A DNA stretch of 64,000 bases from Cordia subcordata (taxonomy: Eukaryota; Streptophyta; Magnoliopsida; Boraginales; Cordiaceae). The stretch covers positions 12,188,001 through 12,252,000 of the forward strand of contig JAPTOF010000003.1 of assembly GCA_028554755.1 (NCBI GenBank), written 5' to 3'. Within the stretch, counting starts at the first letter, position 1; every line of letters begins with the position of its first letter. The notes under the pieces are model-generated. The model made no database searches. It saw nothing but the letters and a program-made list of their open reading frames with translations, and was not told the DNA's origin. Made by a program: the position numbers and the translations under genes. This document shows, in pieces, positions 1-11,480 of the stretch.

Positions 1-900
1 TTCTTCCTCCACCCCTTTAGTTGTTAAAGTTTGTGCATTGTGTTCTGAGTCATATCATGAGACCACAGCTTGCCCTCTAGCATCTCAATTTCCTGAATTC
101 ATGAAAGAGCAATTGTGTGCTACTTAAGGTTATTCTCGTAAGTACAACCCATACTCGAACACATACAATTCTGGTTAGGGAGACAACTCAAAATTTTCTT
201 AGAGACAAGGTCAGCATGAGTCTAGTTCACATCCTCAGGTTCTATTACTGCATCCTCAATATCCCCCAGGCTTCTATCATCTTAATCAGCCCTGTCTCAC
301 TAGTGCTCATCAACCTCAGGCTTTGCCTACTCCCACTCTAGTAACCAACCTCCTAGTAATGACATGATGAAGATAATGCAGTTCATTCAGAACCAACAAT
401 AGGAATTGGCAGAAAAGAGGCAGTAAATGGTGAGGTTCGAGGCACAGTTAGGACAGATTGCTAGTCAGTTGAGTGCTAGAGACCCCAAGAAATTGCCTTC
501 TCAAAGGGGAGGTGAACACTAGAGTCCAATCCTGTTCCTCCATCGATACCACTTATCCCCCTCAAGCCTAGGCTAAGGCTAAGGCCGTCACCACTCTTAG
601 AAGTGGTAGAAAAGTGGATAATAAGGTAAGAGTTGACTTTGCAGTGCCTGCACCTAGTGGTCTTTCTGAGTCAAGAGCACTACTTAGTAACCCTGTTGAA
701 GGAAATTCTAGAGAGGGTCCTGTTGAGAGAGATGAGCCCATTAGAGACCATGGAGAGAGTAGTACTTCCCGCTCACATCGGGAGGGAAAGGAGCCCATTG
801 ATTATTCCAATGTGTCTAAAGGTGTTGAGCCTAGAGTTCCCTTTCCATCTGCCTTGGAGAGGCTACACCTAGTGAGAATTCTAGGTTCTTCAAGGTTTTA
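1..900 (+). pseudogene. Athila-like gag remnant (C-terminal part)
   Basis: Translation across frames gives a Cys-rich knuckle-like patch near position 30-70 (CALCSESYHETTACPL), then the NPYSNTYN segment typical of Athila gag near 140-170. A hydrophilic stretch with KKLPSQ (about 490-510) and a charged linker (614-901) follow. In-frame stops occur near 124, 174, 200 and elsewhere. Two replace what are normally Trp codons. No intact reading frame remains. In the intact element this would be the capsid/nucleocapsid polyprotein. Confidence 0.65.
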
Positions 901-904
901 GAGC

Positions 905-1475
905 ATCTTAAGGACCTTAAGGTTAATCTTCCTTTGATAGATGCGATCCTTTCTATCCCCTCCTATTCTAAGTTTTTTAAGGATATTTGTACAAGGAAAC
1001 GTAAGTCATCGAACATTCCTAAGAAGGTGAGGCTTACGGAGAAGGTGAGTACTATTTGTACTTCGGGCCTCTCGCCCAAGATGAGTGACCCCGGAGCCTT
1101 CACCATTCCTTATAGGATCCGTGAGACTCAGATTGATCACGCCTTGTTAGATTTAAGATCTAGTATGAATCTCATTCCCTACGCGGTCTATTAGCAGTTA
1201 GGTCTAGGTGAGTTATCCCCTACGCATGTTACTCTTCAGCTAGCTGATAGGTCTGAACGTAGACCTAGGGGTGTGATAGAGGACATTATGGTCCAAGTTG
1301 GTGAGTTTGTGTACCCTGTTGACTTTATAGTGTTACATATGGATTTGGGACATGACTCTAGACATTCTACACCTATTCTTCTAGGTCGCCCCTTCCTTGC
1401 CACCGTAGATGCTATTATCCATTGTAGGTCGTGATTATTAGAGATGAAATTTGACGTCCACCATGAAGATTGCCG
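905..1475 (+). pseudogene. Athila-like retropepsin (aspartic protease) remnant
   Basis: The frame from about 905 reads IDAILSIPSYSKFFKDIC, then FTIPYRI and the protease core ALLDLRSSMNLIPYAVY. The active-site triad is normally D-L/T-G-A/S, so the glycine has become arginine (DLRSS). The segment ILLGRPFLATVDA (about 1375-1420) is the conserved C-terminal part of the domain. Stops at 1192 and 1432 interrupt it. The active-site change and the stops make it inactive. Confidence 0.75.
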
Positions 1476-2800
1476 AGGCAATGAATAGAGCTAGTATAGG
1501 AGGAGGAGATGATGGAGAAGAGTGCTCCAAGATGGATGTGATTGATTCGTGTGTTGAGGACCTTGTAGAGAGGACTATCACTGATGGAGAAGAATTGAGG
1601 AAATTTGAGGAATCGATCTCTAGTTTTGATTTGGAGACCTTAGAGCAGAAATGTGTAGCTTCTACTTCCTTGATTGAGAGTCCTTTGATTGATAAGTCAC
1701 TTGAGGTTGATCCTTCTAGTCTTGATTCTAGTGACGTCCCCATTAATGATGTTAAAGTTGAGTCCCCCTTGGTTAGGCCTAGCCTTTCTTTAGAGCTTAA
1801 ACCTCTTCCCAATCATTTGACGTATGCATTCCTAGGCCCTAGTGAGACCCTTCCAGTCATTCTAGCTTCAGATCTTTCTAGTGAGCATGAGAAGCGTCTC
1901 TTCGAGGTTCTTAGAAAACATAGGAAGGCTATATGGTGGAAAATTGATGATTTAAGAAGTATAGACCCTTTGATTTGCATACATCATATTCACCTTAAGG
2001 ATGGAGCCATTCCTTCTAGAGAGATGCAAAGGAGGCTAAACCTACACATGAGCGAAGTAGTTAAGAAAGAAATCATTTAGCTTTTAGATACAGGTATCAT
2101 TTATCCAATCTCTGATAGTGAATGGGTTATCCCAGTTTAAGTCTTCCTAAGAAGTCCAGGATCACAGTTATTGAGAATAAGAAAGGAGAGCTTATCCCTA
2201 CATGCAATCTCACGGGATGGAGAGTTTGTATTTATTATAGGAAGCTCAACCCCAAAACTAGGAAGGATCATTTCCCATTGCCTTTTCTAGGCCAAATCTT
2301 AGATAGAGTAGCTAGGCATAACTACTATTGTTTTCTAGATGGCTATTCGGGTTATAATCAGATCCCGTGTTTCCTGAAGACCACCTTTACTTGTCCCTAT
2401 GGCACTTTTGCCTATAAGAGAATTCCCTTCGGTCTTTGTAATGCCCCAGCGACTTTCCAGAGGTGTATGATAGCCATTTTTAGTGACATGATTGAGAGGC
2501 ATTCAGAGATATTCATGGATGATTTCTTAATCTTTGGTGATAGTTTTGATAAGTGCTTGAGTCACCTCTCTTTAGTCTTAGACTGATGTGTGAAAAAGAA
2601 TCTAGTGTTGAGTTGGGAAAAATCCCATTTCATGGTGCAACAAGGGATAGTGTTGGGTCATGTAGTTTCATCTAGTGGTATTCAAGTTGACCCAACTAAG
2701 ATAGAATTGATTGAGAAGTTGCTGATTCCTAGGTGTGTCAAGGATGTTGGATCTTTTCTAGGACATATATGATTCTACCGTAGATTTATTAAGGATTTTA
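1451..2800 (+). pseudogene. Ty3/gypsy reverse transcriptase remnant
   Basis: The N-terminal finger region runs from about 1800 (LPNHLTYAFLG, then LRKHRKAIWWKIDDL) through IIYPISDSEW. RT blocks follow: RVCIYYRKLNPKTRKDHFPLP, FLDGYSGYNQIP, YGTFAYKRIPFGLCNAPATF, and the catalytic block MDDFLIFGDSFD near 2515-2550. The connection region KSHFMVQQGIVLGHVVSS is present. Breaks are a stop at 2078, a stop plus frameshift near 2140, and stops at 2584 and 2770. Three of these stops are TGA or TAA where a CGA or CAA codon would fit the family. Dead copy. Confidence 0.85.
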
Positions 2801-3530
2801 GCCATATTGCACGTCCCTTGTCTAGGCTCCTAGCACAAGATATCCCTTTTGACTTTGATGATGAGTGTGTTAGGGCTTTCAATAGGCTTAAATCCTTATT
2901 GTCTACATCCCCGATTATCCAACCACCTGACTATAGTCTCCTATTTGAGATTATGTGTGATGCCTCTGATTATGCGATAGGAGCTGGTTTAGGTCAAAGG
3001 AAGGATAAGTTTCCCCATGTTGTGTACTATGCTAGAAAGACTTTTGATGAAGCCCAAAAGAACTATACCACTACGGAAAAAGAGCTTCTAGCAATAGTCT
3101 TCTCCCTTGACAAGTTTAGGTCATACATCTTAGGGTCCAAAGTGATTTTCTACACCGATCATGCGGCATTGAAGTATTTGTTGTCTAAGAAAGAATTTAA
3201 GCCCCGCTTGATTGGGTGGTTGCTCCTCCTTCAAGAGTTTGACATAGAAATCCGGGATAAGAAGGGTAGAGAAAATTTAGTTGCGGATCATCTTTCCCGT
3301 CTTGTTAGCGAGACTTCTAGTGATCCATCCCCTTTTCATGATTCATTTGCTAATAAGCAATTGTTTGCCGTCTCTCATCACACACCATGGTTTGCTCATA
3401 TTGTCAATTATCTTGCCATCGGGCGTTTTCCTTCCTATTGGGAAAAGAAAGAAAAAGATAGGTTCCTAGCGCAAGTTAGGCATTTCTTTTGCGAGGACCC
3501 TATCTTTTTAAAGTTTGTACGGATCAAATG
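2801..3530 (+). pseudogene. Ty3/gypsy RNase H remnant
   Basis: The frame 2818-3531 is open for 237 codons. It contains EIMCDASDYAIGAGLGQ (first catalytic Asp), TTTEKELLAIVFSLDKFRSY (catalytic Glu) and FYTDHAALKYLLSK (Asp), then ENLVADHLSRL marking the end of RNase H. A tether to integrase follows. This is the longest surviving frame of the Athila-like element and keeps the acidic residues, but it is separated from RT and integrase by stops or frameshifts. Confidence 0.85.
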
Positions 3531-4678
3531 ATTTGCCAGTGTGTGCCCGAGGACGAGTTTGAGAGTGTTTTGAGCATGTGTCATGATGAGGGGTGTGGGG
3601 GTCATTTTAGTGGGAAGAAGACCACCACAAAGGTCTTGCAATGTGGACTATTTTGGCCTACTCTCTTTAGGGATACCCAAGAGTATTGTAAAAGGTGTTT
3701 TAGATATCAACAATCCAGGTCCATTTCTAGGAGAGACATGATGCCTTTATCCCCTATTCTTCCATATGAGTTGTTTGATGTTTGGGGTATAGATTTCATG
3801 GGTCCATTTCCATCTTTCTTTGGGTACCAATACATTTTAGTGGCCGTTGATTATGTGTCCAAATGGGTTGAGGCAATTCCCACACGTACTAATGACCATA
3901 GGGTAATGGTTAAGTTTATTAAGGAGAACATTTTCTCTAGATTTAGAGTCCCTAGGGTCTTGATTAGTGATTGGGGTTTCCATTTTCTCCATAAGACTTT
4001 AGAGTCCTTGTTGAGAAGATATTCGGTCACCCATAAGGTAGCCACTCCTTATCACCCGTAAACTAGTGGAAATTAGAGGTGTCTAATAGGGAGATCAAGC
4101 ACATTTTAGAGAAAACGGTTAGGCTCGATAGGAAAGATTGGTCTGTTAGGCTAAATGATGCTTTGTAGGCCTACTGTACTGCCTTTAAGACTCCCATTGG
4201 TATGTCTCCGTATAGATTGGTTTATGAGAAAGCTTGTCACTTGTCGATAGAGCTAGAGCATAAAGCTTATTGGGCAATCAAAGCCCTAAATTTTGACTTG
4301 GCAAGAGCGGATGAGAAAAGGAAGCTAGACCTAGCTGAATTGGAAGAGCTTAGATTCGAGGCGTATGAGAACGCTAAACTTTATAAGGATAGGATGAAGA
4401 GAATTCATGATAAACACATTATTAAGAAATCATTCTCTCCCTCCGATAAAGTTTTGTTGTTTAACTCACGATTGAAACTCTTTCCAGGAAAGCTCAAGAC
4501 AAGATGGGATGGTCCGTATGAGGTGATAGTTGCCTATCCTTCCAGAGTAGTCAAGATTAAAGACTTGAAGGATGGCCGAGAGTTAACAGTGAATAGGCAA
4601 CGCCTGAAGCACGCATATAATTGGAGCATGGCTCGTGTAGAGGTTTTAATGCTTCGGGAACCCATCTATGGAAGTTGA
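3500..4678 (+). pseudogene. Ty3/gypsy integrase remnant
   Basis: The zinc-binding region (CHDEGCGGHFSGKKT, then YCKRCFRYQQSR) precedes the catalytic core with FDVWGIDFMGPF (first Asp) and LISDWGFHFL (second Asp; the usual Gly-Gly after Asp is changed). The third acidic residue would lie just after 4062, where stops (4059, 4074) and a frameshift occur. The C-terminal part 4202-4678 is open ([14 protein letters not shown], then [11 protein letters not shown]). No chromodomain was seen, which fits the Athila/Tat group rather than chromoviruses. Confidence 0.8.
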
Positions 4679-4870
4679 AGATGAGTTAGTGTTTGCCCAG
4701 CTGACGGCATGATAGTTAGCGCTACTAGGAGGCGACCTAGATTCAATTTTGTAATTTTGCATTTATTTCACTTTCTTTCCTTCTTATTTTCTTTCTTTTT
4801 CTTTCACCGACATCAAAGTGTTAAATCCTGATCCTTTGTCCTATAAGATACACCATTGCTTATTATTGCA

Positions 4871-4979
4871 CATGCCAATGCAAGCATGCATAGGCAATAT
4901 TACTAATCTTGTTCTCTTTGTGAGTGTTTGTGAATTATAAGTCACAAGATTAGTAGTATGGTGATTTATCATTGGCATG
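4871..4979 (+). repeat. Interrupted inverted repeat (possible hairpin)
   Basis: CATGCCAATG at 4871-4880 is complementary to CATTGGCATG at 4970-4979. Nested inside it, TACTAATCTTGT at 4901-4912 is complementary to ACAAGATTAGTA at 4944-4955. Two stacked perfect stems of 10 and 12 bp suggest a folded RNA or foldback in the element's 3' noncoding region. Confidence 0.8.
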
Positions 4980-5157
4980 GAAAGCTTTGAAGAAAATACA
5001 AGGTTGTATCTAACCTTTCGCCACTTGTTCCCCATGTTTTTACCCCATCCCCCATCACCCTTACTTGCTTTGTAATGTCAAATTGCTTGTTTATGTGTTT
5101 TGATCTATTTGCTTAAGGATAAGCAAAGTTTAGGTTTGAGGGTGCGGGAGTTTGGTT

Positions 5158-5267
5158 TTCTTGTTTTATATCTTACTTAGGGTAGATTGCATTATGTGCT
5201 TAAAAATGGTGATTCTTGTTTTATATCTTGCTTAGGGTAGATTGCATTATGTGCTTAAAAATGGTGA
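5158..5267 (+). repeat. Tandem duplication, two copies of about 55 bp
   Basis: The unit 5158-5212, beginning TTCTTGTTTTATATCTT and ending TTAAAAATGGTGA, is repeated at 5213-5267 with a single visible difference (TTACTTAGGG versus TTGCTTAGGG). Confidence 0.95.
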
Positions 5268-6090
5268 AAATTTTTCAATTTTGATGCATGTAGAGTCATT
5301 TATTTCTTTGATTGACCATTGTGATTGACTCTGTTGATTGGTGAATATGAGATGCATTATGGGGAAATGAATACAGTGGTTTGAAAATAAGTCTTGAAGG
5401 GGATGCTCTTCAAAGTTGTAGGGAGTGAGGACCTTTAAGAATGACTCATGTAGCCACCCCATACCTTGGTAGGAAAGAGTGTTGAAAAAGGGTTGTTGAT
5501 ATGAGTGCCCTTCCTTGATTGGTTATTTTTGACGTGCTAAAGCCTTTCTTTTTTTTTATTTTTGTGAATACAATACAAAGCATGAAAAATCCAAAAAAAA
5601 TTTGAAAAAGGCATAAAGGTGCAAAAATCTACATATAAAAAACATGAAAAAAATGAAAAAAAGAGGAAAAGCCAAAGGCACCAAAAAGTTTTGTGAATAA
5701 GTGCATAAGTGACACAATGTCAACTTAGCACAAGTTATCCTCTATGTAGATATATGAATAAGGCTTGTATAAGCCATTACGTTTGTATATTCTCTCATCT
5801 TGTCTTTGAGGCTTGGTGCACATTGGGGAGGCCGTGTTAGTCGAGGGGGCACGAAATATCAACATCTTGTGTGTGTGAGTCAGAATCCTAGGCTTGTGGT
5901 GGCTTGACTACTTGGGAAATTTCCACATGGAACGAGACTCCTTATGACTAGAAGGAAGATCCAAAAAGGCTTAGGGATCTTTCCCCAATAGGAATGCCCC
6001 CTTCGTGCTTCTTAGACTAACTTTGATAGAGAGTCAATCCCTTAGGTGGCTCTAGAAATAAACTTAAGATTAGACTTGCTTGGGGACAAG

Positions 6091-6112
6091 CAAGGAGAAG
6101 GTTTGGGGGTGT
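6091..6112 (+). other. Polypurine tract of the Athila-like element
   Basis: The purine-rich run CAAGGAGAAGGTTTGGGGGT lies immediately 5' of the LTR start TGATGTG. This is the expected plus-strand priming site for reverse transcription. Confidence 0.75.
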
Positions 6113-7910
6113 TGATGTGTTGTGTTTTTTGTGTGTTTGCATTATTATTTACCTATATTTAAGAGGTATTCAGTGCTCTAAAAGATGCATTAGTGTAGTG
6201 CTTTTGATAAGAATAGGCTTAAGCACAAACAAATGTACATATTGAGTTTAAGAGACAAATTGCTACACTAATTGCTTGTTTTCAATGATTTAGGTGAACT
6301 TTGGGTTAAGATCAAGATTGAACGATGATAGGTGGTGAAGATGGGAGATGTACGGGTCAAAACGAGAAGATCAGAGGCTGTAAAGACAAAGAATGGAGGA
6401 AGGAAGTTAGCCAAACGACCACCCCTCCAGAACCGGTCAACCTAGCAGTCCAGAGAGCCCCATCAAAAAGCCGGTCGAGATAAGAGGAGAAGCCGGTCGA
6501 CCGACAATTCGTGAAAAGCTGATATAAAAGCCTGATTTTTAGACTAAAAGAGAGGGATCTTTTTGAGAATTCTAGGGAGGATCTTTACACACCCATCACA
6601 CACACATTTGACCCTAGTCTTTACCCATATCACACACACTCTATCTCACACATTTCATCACCTTAAAGCAAGAAGATTTAGGGGTTTCAAACATTTGGAT
6701 TCAAGTTTACTCTAAAGCTTTGTAAAAGATTAGCTAAGAAACAGAAGCTTAATAAAGTCTCTTTCATTCTTTCTCTTATTATGATTCAGTAGACTTGTGT
6801 AGGATGATTTAGCTTATGTAATGGGTTAGCTATATACTCTTATGATATGGGATTAAATGGCTATACATATTTGATTTTCTTGTTCAAATGGTTATTTTCT
6901 CATTCATGTCTAAGTGTTTGACTAAATGCCTAAATGAGTAACATGTGTATAAATTGAAGTCTATTTATTACTAAACACATCTAATCAATGCTATAATCAT
7001 GTCTATGTGCTTATATGTGAATGCTATGAAGTGGGTAATGCTTATATTCATGTCTATGTGTATATTTGCATGCCTAGTAGTAAATATGACTTCAATAATG
7101 AATACATGTTAGTTGTTAATTACTTCTAATGGTGCAATCCGAGCATGACGATGTTTGGTAGTTGAATAGATTTATTTTTTCACGAACACCTTGGCCAAGA
7201 ACATGTAGAAATGTGCTATCAAGTCAAATCTTGTTGTACTGACCTTAGAATGACGGTAAGCAATTTAGGGCTAGCTTAGGCCGAGTCTCCTTTGGCTTTA
7301 AATCCAGCTAATAGGTTTTAGGATAAGTTTAGTTGACCTTAGCAACACTACATCTTGGCTTAAAATCCAACCAATGATTTAGGTACTAGGGTAGGCTCAT
7401 TCTAAGCCATTTAGGAAGCTAATTGGTCACTCTTAAGGCCCTAGGTCATAAGGACCACGCCAAGCTTTAGGAGGCGCTGTCTAGGGACGGACCCGCACCG
7501 AGTCCTAGGGAGAAATTAAGACACTAATTTAGCAACCTAGTTAAGAGCAATTATGAAAGCAAGCCATCATTCTTTATTCCGATAGCATTTGAGTATAGAA
7601 TCACCCATTCACAAGTTGAAGTCACCCTAACCCCTTTCCATTTGTTAGTTATTCTTGATTAACTTGTTTCCCACTTTCCATTCCCATAGTTTAATTTAAT
7701 TCATTTTAGTTAGAGCTTCCAACCATCAAAAATCTAAAATCCCAAAAATAGATTGTTTAGGTTTCTTCTTAGGCATACTCTAGAACACACACAAACAATC
7801 TATCACCCAACATAGCCTCCCTGTGGAATTGACCCCGCACTTGCATACACTTTGCTACACCAATCCGTGCGCTTGCGGGTCTTTAGAGCTTGCACTTGAG
7901 AGACGCATCA
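6113..7910 (+). mobile_element. 3' LTR of the Athila-like element (gypsy LTR family, copy A)
   Basis: The LTR starts TGATGTGTTG and ends GACGCATCA, giving the inverted ends TGATG/CATCA, length 1798 bp. A TATA-like GATATAAAAG lies at 6521-6530. The end contains the block TGGAATTGACCCCGCACTTG shared, with small changes, by all other gypsy LTRs in this window (B, C, D, G). Related full copies B and D also start TGATGTGT and end TATCA, which supports the boundaries. Confidence 0.88.
6433..6530 (+). promoter_or_regulatory. U3 palindrome cluster and TATA-like box of LTR A
   Basis: CCGGTC-type half sites at about 6433 and 6471 and a full GTCGAC at 6496-6501 (in GCCGGTCGACCG) end about 20 bp before GATATAAAAG (6521-6530). 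The same order, palindromes then TATA-like box, recurs in LTRs B, D and G. A promoter role is inferred. Confidence 0.5.
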
Positions 7911-7911
7911 G

Positions 7912-8080
7912 TAGGTTCGGCTATCCCCTCGATAGAGTTCATTATCAGATTTAACAAGCCAAACGAAACAGTGATTGAATTATTCAAATTGAAACATATC
8001 CAGATAATTGTCAATTCAAATAAGCGGTGGCACTTAACTTAACATTCATAAGTTCGGCCATCCCATCGGTGGAGTTCTCG
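7912..8080 (+). other. Paired hairpin motif in the copia-1 leader
   Basis: The motif GTTCGG - stem - loop - stem - AGTTC occurs twice. Copy 1 has CTATC/GATAG around loop CCCTC (7921-7935). Copy 2 has CCATC/GGTGG around CCATC (8058-8072). The stems differ in sequence but both pair, so the folded shape seems conserved. This is inferred to be an RNA element of the leader. Confidence 0.55.
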
Positions 8081-8251
8081 TAAGGACGTTGAGACACTGT
8101 TCCATCGAGTAGTTTAAGGGTTAATCTACTCAAAGGCAAATGATGGAAAAGTACTTGTATGTTTTATTTCCAAAGATAGCATACATATTATACATGCATC
8201 AATTCCATACTCATAAAATAATTATGATTATATTGTTGTATATCTAGAAAA

Positions 8252-9065
8252 ATGTCTTTGTTCAGTCCACTTGCCACAATTCTCAAAAAGCACAAGCTCA
8301 CTGGACCGAATTTTGTGGACTGGGAATGAAACTTGGACATAGTACTCACCGCAGAAGAATACAAGTATGTCTTAACAACTCCTTGTCCTGTTGTAAGGGT
8401 AAACTCTTCTGAAGCCCAAAAATATGCTGAGGCAAAATTGCAAAAGGCCAATAGTATGGCCAAGTGCTATATGATGGCTTCTATGTCAGATATTTTACAG
8501 AGCAAGCATCATCATATGGAAACTACAAAAGAAATCATAACCTCACTGTCTCGTATGTTTGCAGATAAGAGTAGCCCCGTAAGGCAAGGTGCTGTTAGAG
8601 AAATTATGAATCAAAGAATGGCAGAAGAAGCATCTGTCAGAGAGAATATACTCAAAATGATGGATTACTTCAATACTATCGAGATCCTAGGGGCAAACAT
8701 AGATGAACAGTCAAAAGTAGACATGATTTTGAGACTCTACCACCGTCTTACACCTAGTTCAAGCTTAATTATAATATGGGCAAGATGAACATGGATATGA
8801 TGGAATTAATGAAAGAGCTCCTAGTTGTAGAAGCCATAATGAAAAATAAGGGCCATGTAAACATAGTTCAAGTATCCACTTCTGGACTTTACCTAAAAGG
8901 GAAGAAGTTCAAAGGAAAGAGGAAGCAAAAATGTGGTCAAGGGAAAAAGAAGAAAAATGGTGAATAGCCCAAACAATTAACAAGTGAAAAGTCTAAGGGC
9001 AAATGCTTTAAGTGTGGCCAGAAAAGGCACTGGAAAAGGGATTGCCTGAAGTACCTAGCACGAGG
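8252..9065 (+). pseudogene. copia-1 gag remnant with zinc knuckle
   Basis: The start ATG at 8252 gives MSLFSPLATILKKHKLTGPN, followed by FVDWE and a TGA at 8327. The family normally has an Arg or Lys codon there. The frame continues as NLDIVLTAEEYKYVL. A frameshift lies near 8770. The C-terminal zinc knuckle (CX2CX4HX4C: CFKCGQKRHWKRDC) is at about 9009-9050 after a TAG at 8965. In an intact element this forms the capsid and binds RNA. Confidence 0.8.
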
Positions 9066-9089
9066 CCAGATGGGTACACCTCTTTTGTT

Positions 9090-9522
9090 CTACATTGAAA
9101 CCTATTTAGTGGTTGATTCTACTAATTCTTGGATTGTGGACTCTGGAGCCACTAACCATATTTGCAATTCTTTGCATTAGTTTCAGGAAATGAAGGAACT
9201 AGCTAAAGGGGAATTTGCTCTAAGGATGGGTAACGGAGCAAAAGTATGGGCTACTGCAGTGGGAGGAATGTGCTTAAATTTTCCATGTAATAGGAAGTTA
9301 TTTTTGAACAACGTTTATTATGTTTCGGATGTACATAAAAATCTTATTTCTATTTCACAATTAATATTAGATGGTTGTTGCATTAATATCCATTTTGGTG
9401 TTGATATCAGTAGAGATGGAAATATTATTTATTCCGGTAGCATGCACGATAACTTGTTTTATATAAAACCTATTACAAACTCACTACATAATATAGAACA
9501 AACTAATTCCCAAAAAAGGAAG
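9090..9522 (+). pseudogene. copia-1 aspartic protease remnant
   Basis: SWIVDSGATNHICNSL (about 9129-9176) carries the DSGA active site with the ATNHIC context of copia proteases. A TAG at 9178 interrupts it. The next frame reads FALRMGNGAKVWA, then NLISISQLILDG, the conserved C-terminal part of the domain. The catalytic triad is retained, but the stop breaks the polyprotein. Confidence 0.75.
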
Positions 9523-10537
9523 GTTTCTTCGACCAATGATAGCTACCTTTGGCATCTACGCTTAGGACATATTAGTCTAAAGTGAATTCAGAAATTATCG
9601 AGGATGGGCATCTTAGCTCATTAGATCACAAAGATCTACCTCTGTGTGAATCTTGCCTCAAAGGAAAGATGACCAAACTGTCATTTTCTTCTAAAAGAGA
9701 AAGGGCCAAAGAAGTATTGGAATTGGTTCATACCGATGTGTGTAGTCCTATGAGCAAACCAGCACAAAGAGGTTATAAGTATTTCATTACCTTTACTAAT
9801 GATTACTCTAGGTATGGATATGTATATCTAATATGATGCAAGCCTGAATCCTTTGAGAAATTTAAAGAGTTCAAGGCTGAAGCGGACGAAAATTAGATAA
9901 ACATATCAAAGCCCTTCGGTCTGATCGAGGTGGCGAATGCCTCTCAAATGAGTTCAGAGACTATCTTATACAAGAAGGGATTGTGTCTCAATTGACTACA
10001 CTAGGGGCTCCCCAGCAAAATGGTGTAGCAGAGAGAAGAAATCGCACCGTATTAGATATGGTTTGGTCAATGATGAGTCATGCATCATTACCTTTATCTT
10101 TTTGGAGGTATGCCCTTGAGACAGTGGCATACATCTTGAACTTGGTACCATCTAAATTAGTACATAGGACATCACAAGAAATGTGGACCGGGTGTAAGCC
10201 TAGTTTAAATCATCTCCACATTTGGGGTTGTTCAGCTTATGCACTTAATAGTAATGCTTCAAAGTTGGAACCAAGATCCGAGTTGAGCTATTTTATTGGG
10301 TATCCTAAGGGAACCAGAGGTGGGATCTTTTATAATTCTAAGGAGCAAAAGGTGTTTATAAGCACCCATGCTAGATACTTAGAGAATAGTGAAATGATCC
10401 AGAAAACACCAGATTTTGAAGTTGTTCCAGAAGAGATTTCACAAAAATCTCCAATAACACCTGTGGTAACTATAAATGAAAAGGAACAGCATATTACACC
10501 TAATATATCAGAGCCTCATCATAGTGGGAGGATATGA
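9523..10537 (+). pseudogene. copia-1 integrase remnant
   Basis: The zinc-binding region is WHLRLGHISLK with CESCLKGKMTK. The core contains LVHTDVCSPM (Asp 1), SDRGGEC in another frame near 9919-9940 (Asp 2), and QNGVAERRNRTVLDMV (Glu) at about 10015-10050. The C-terminal part has VWG-type HIWGCSAYALNSN. Stops at 9583, 9834, near 9894 and at 10535, plus a frameshift near 9890, inactivate it. Confidence 0.85.
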
Positions 10538-10605
10538 AGGCCTCCTGATAAATACTATGGAGAGTCCTTTTAGACTTCTTCATAGGATCAGGTGGTGGAT
10601 CCCAC

Positions 10606-11480
10606 AAGTTATGATGAAGCAGTTGCCGACCAATGGCATAAGGCAATGGATTCAGAGTTGGAATCTATGCATTTTAACAAAGTCTAGGATCTTGTAATTG
10701 CACCTAAAGGGGTAAAACCTATAGGGTGCAAATGGGTCTACAAGAGGAAAAGAAGAGTTGATAAAAAAGTTGAAACCTTTAAAGCAAGGTTGGTGGCGAA
10801 AGGTTTTACTCAGAAAAAAGGGATCGATTATGAGGAAACTTTCTCACCAGTAGCCATGTTTAAATCCATCAAGATACTTCTTGCTATCGCATGTCACTAT
10901 GACTACGAGATATGGCAAATGGACGTCAAGACAACTTTTCTTAATGGAGAGCTTAACGAAACCATTTACATGACACAACCAGATGGATATGTTGCCAAAA
11001 GCCAGGAAAATATGGTTTGTAAGTTACAAAAGTCCATTTATGGATTAAAGCAAGCATATAGAGCATGGAACATCAAATTTGATTTTGTAATTAAATCTCA
11101 TGGTTTTGATCAAAATATTGATGAACCTTGCATGTATACGAGGTGTAATGGAAATATTGTAGCTTTTTTGGTTCTATATGTGGATGACATCCTACTTATT
11201 GGAAATGATGTGGGGATGTTATCATCCATCAAGGTTTGGCTTTCTACTCAATTTCAAATGAAGGATTTAGGAGAAGCTAGTTATGTTCTAGGCATCAAGC
11301 TTATGCAAGATCATAAAAACAGAAGGCTAGCCCTATCTCAAGCTTCATTTATTGAGAAGATATTGGTCAGGTTTAACATGCAAAACTCTAAGAAGGCTTC
11401 ATTACCTTCTAGACATAGAGTTTATCTATCTCGAGATCAATGTCCTAAAACACCTGAGGAGATAAAGAGCACGAAATGAG
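10606..11480 (+). pseudogene. copia-1 reverse transcriptase remnant
   Basis: The domain starts with the SYDEAVADQWHKAMDSELES block (about 10609). A TAG at about 10684 replaces a usually conserved Trp. GCKWVYKRKRRVDKKVETFK and the open frame 10790-11479 follow, with YEIWQMDVKTTFLNGELNE, SIYGLKQAYRAW and the catalytic LYVDDILLIGND (about 11176-11211). This is the best-preserved part of copia-1. A TGA at 11477 ends the frame just before VPYAS. Confidence 0.88.

Larger units (their letters stand above)
4676..6112 (+). other. 3' noncoding region of the Athila-like element
   Basis: No coding domain is recognisable between integrase and the LTR. In particular there is no env-like reading frame, which some Athila members carry here. 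The stretch holds an inverted repeat, a 55-bp tandem duplication and a very A-rich segment (about 5570-5700), and it ends in the polypurine tract. Confidence 0.6.
1..7910 (+). mobile_element. Athila-like Ty3/gypsy LTR retrotransposon, right part, degenerate
   Basis: The domain order gag - protease - reverse transcriptase - RNase H - integrase, then a long noncoding 3' region, a purine tract and an LTR, is that of a Ty3/gypsy element. Fragments such as FMDDF-type YxDD (MDDFLIFGDSFD), LLGRPFL after the protease, and a gag segment with NPYSNTYN point to the Athila lineage. Every coding domain is broken by stops or frameshifts, so the copy is dead. The 5' LTR and most of gag lie left of the window. 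The element ends at the CATCA of its 3' LTR at 7910 and abuts the leader of a copia element, so it probably inserted there. The right target-site copy would be GTAGG (7911-7915). The lineage call is from remembered motifs, not an alignment. Confidence 0.85.

Noticed and set aside
3435..4045. Minus-strand frames opposite the integrase
   Set aside because: Shadows of the plus-strand integrase reading.
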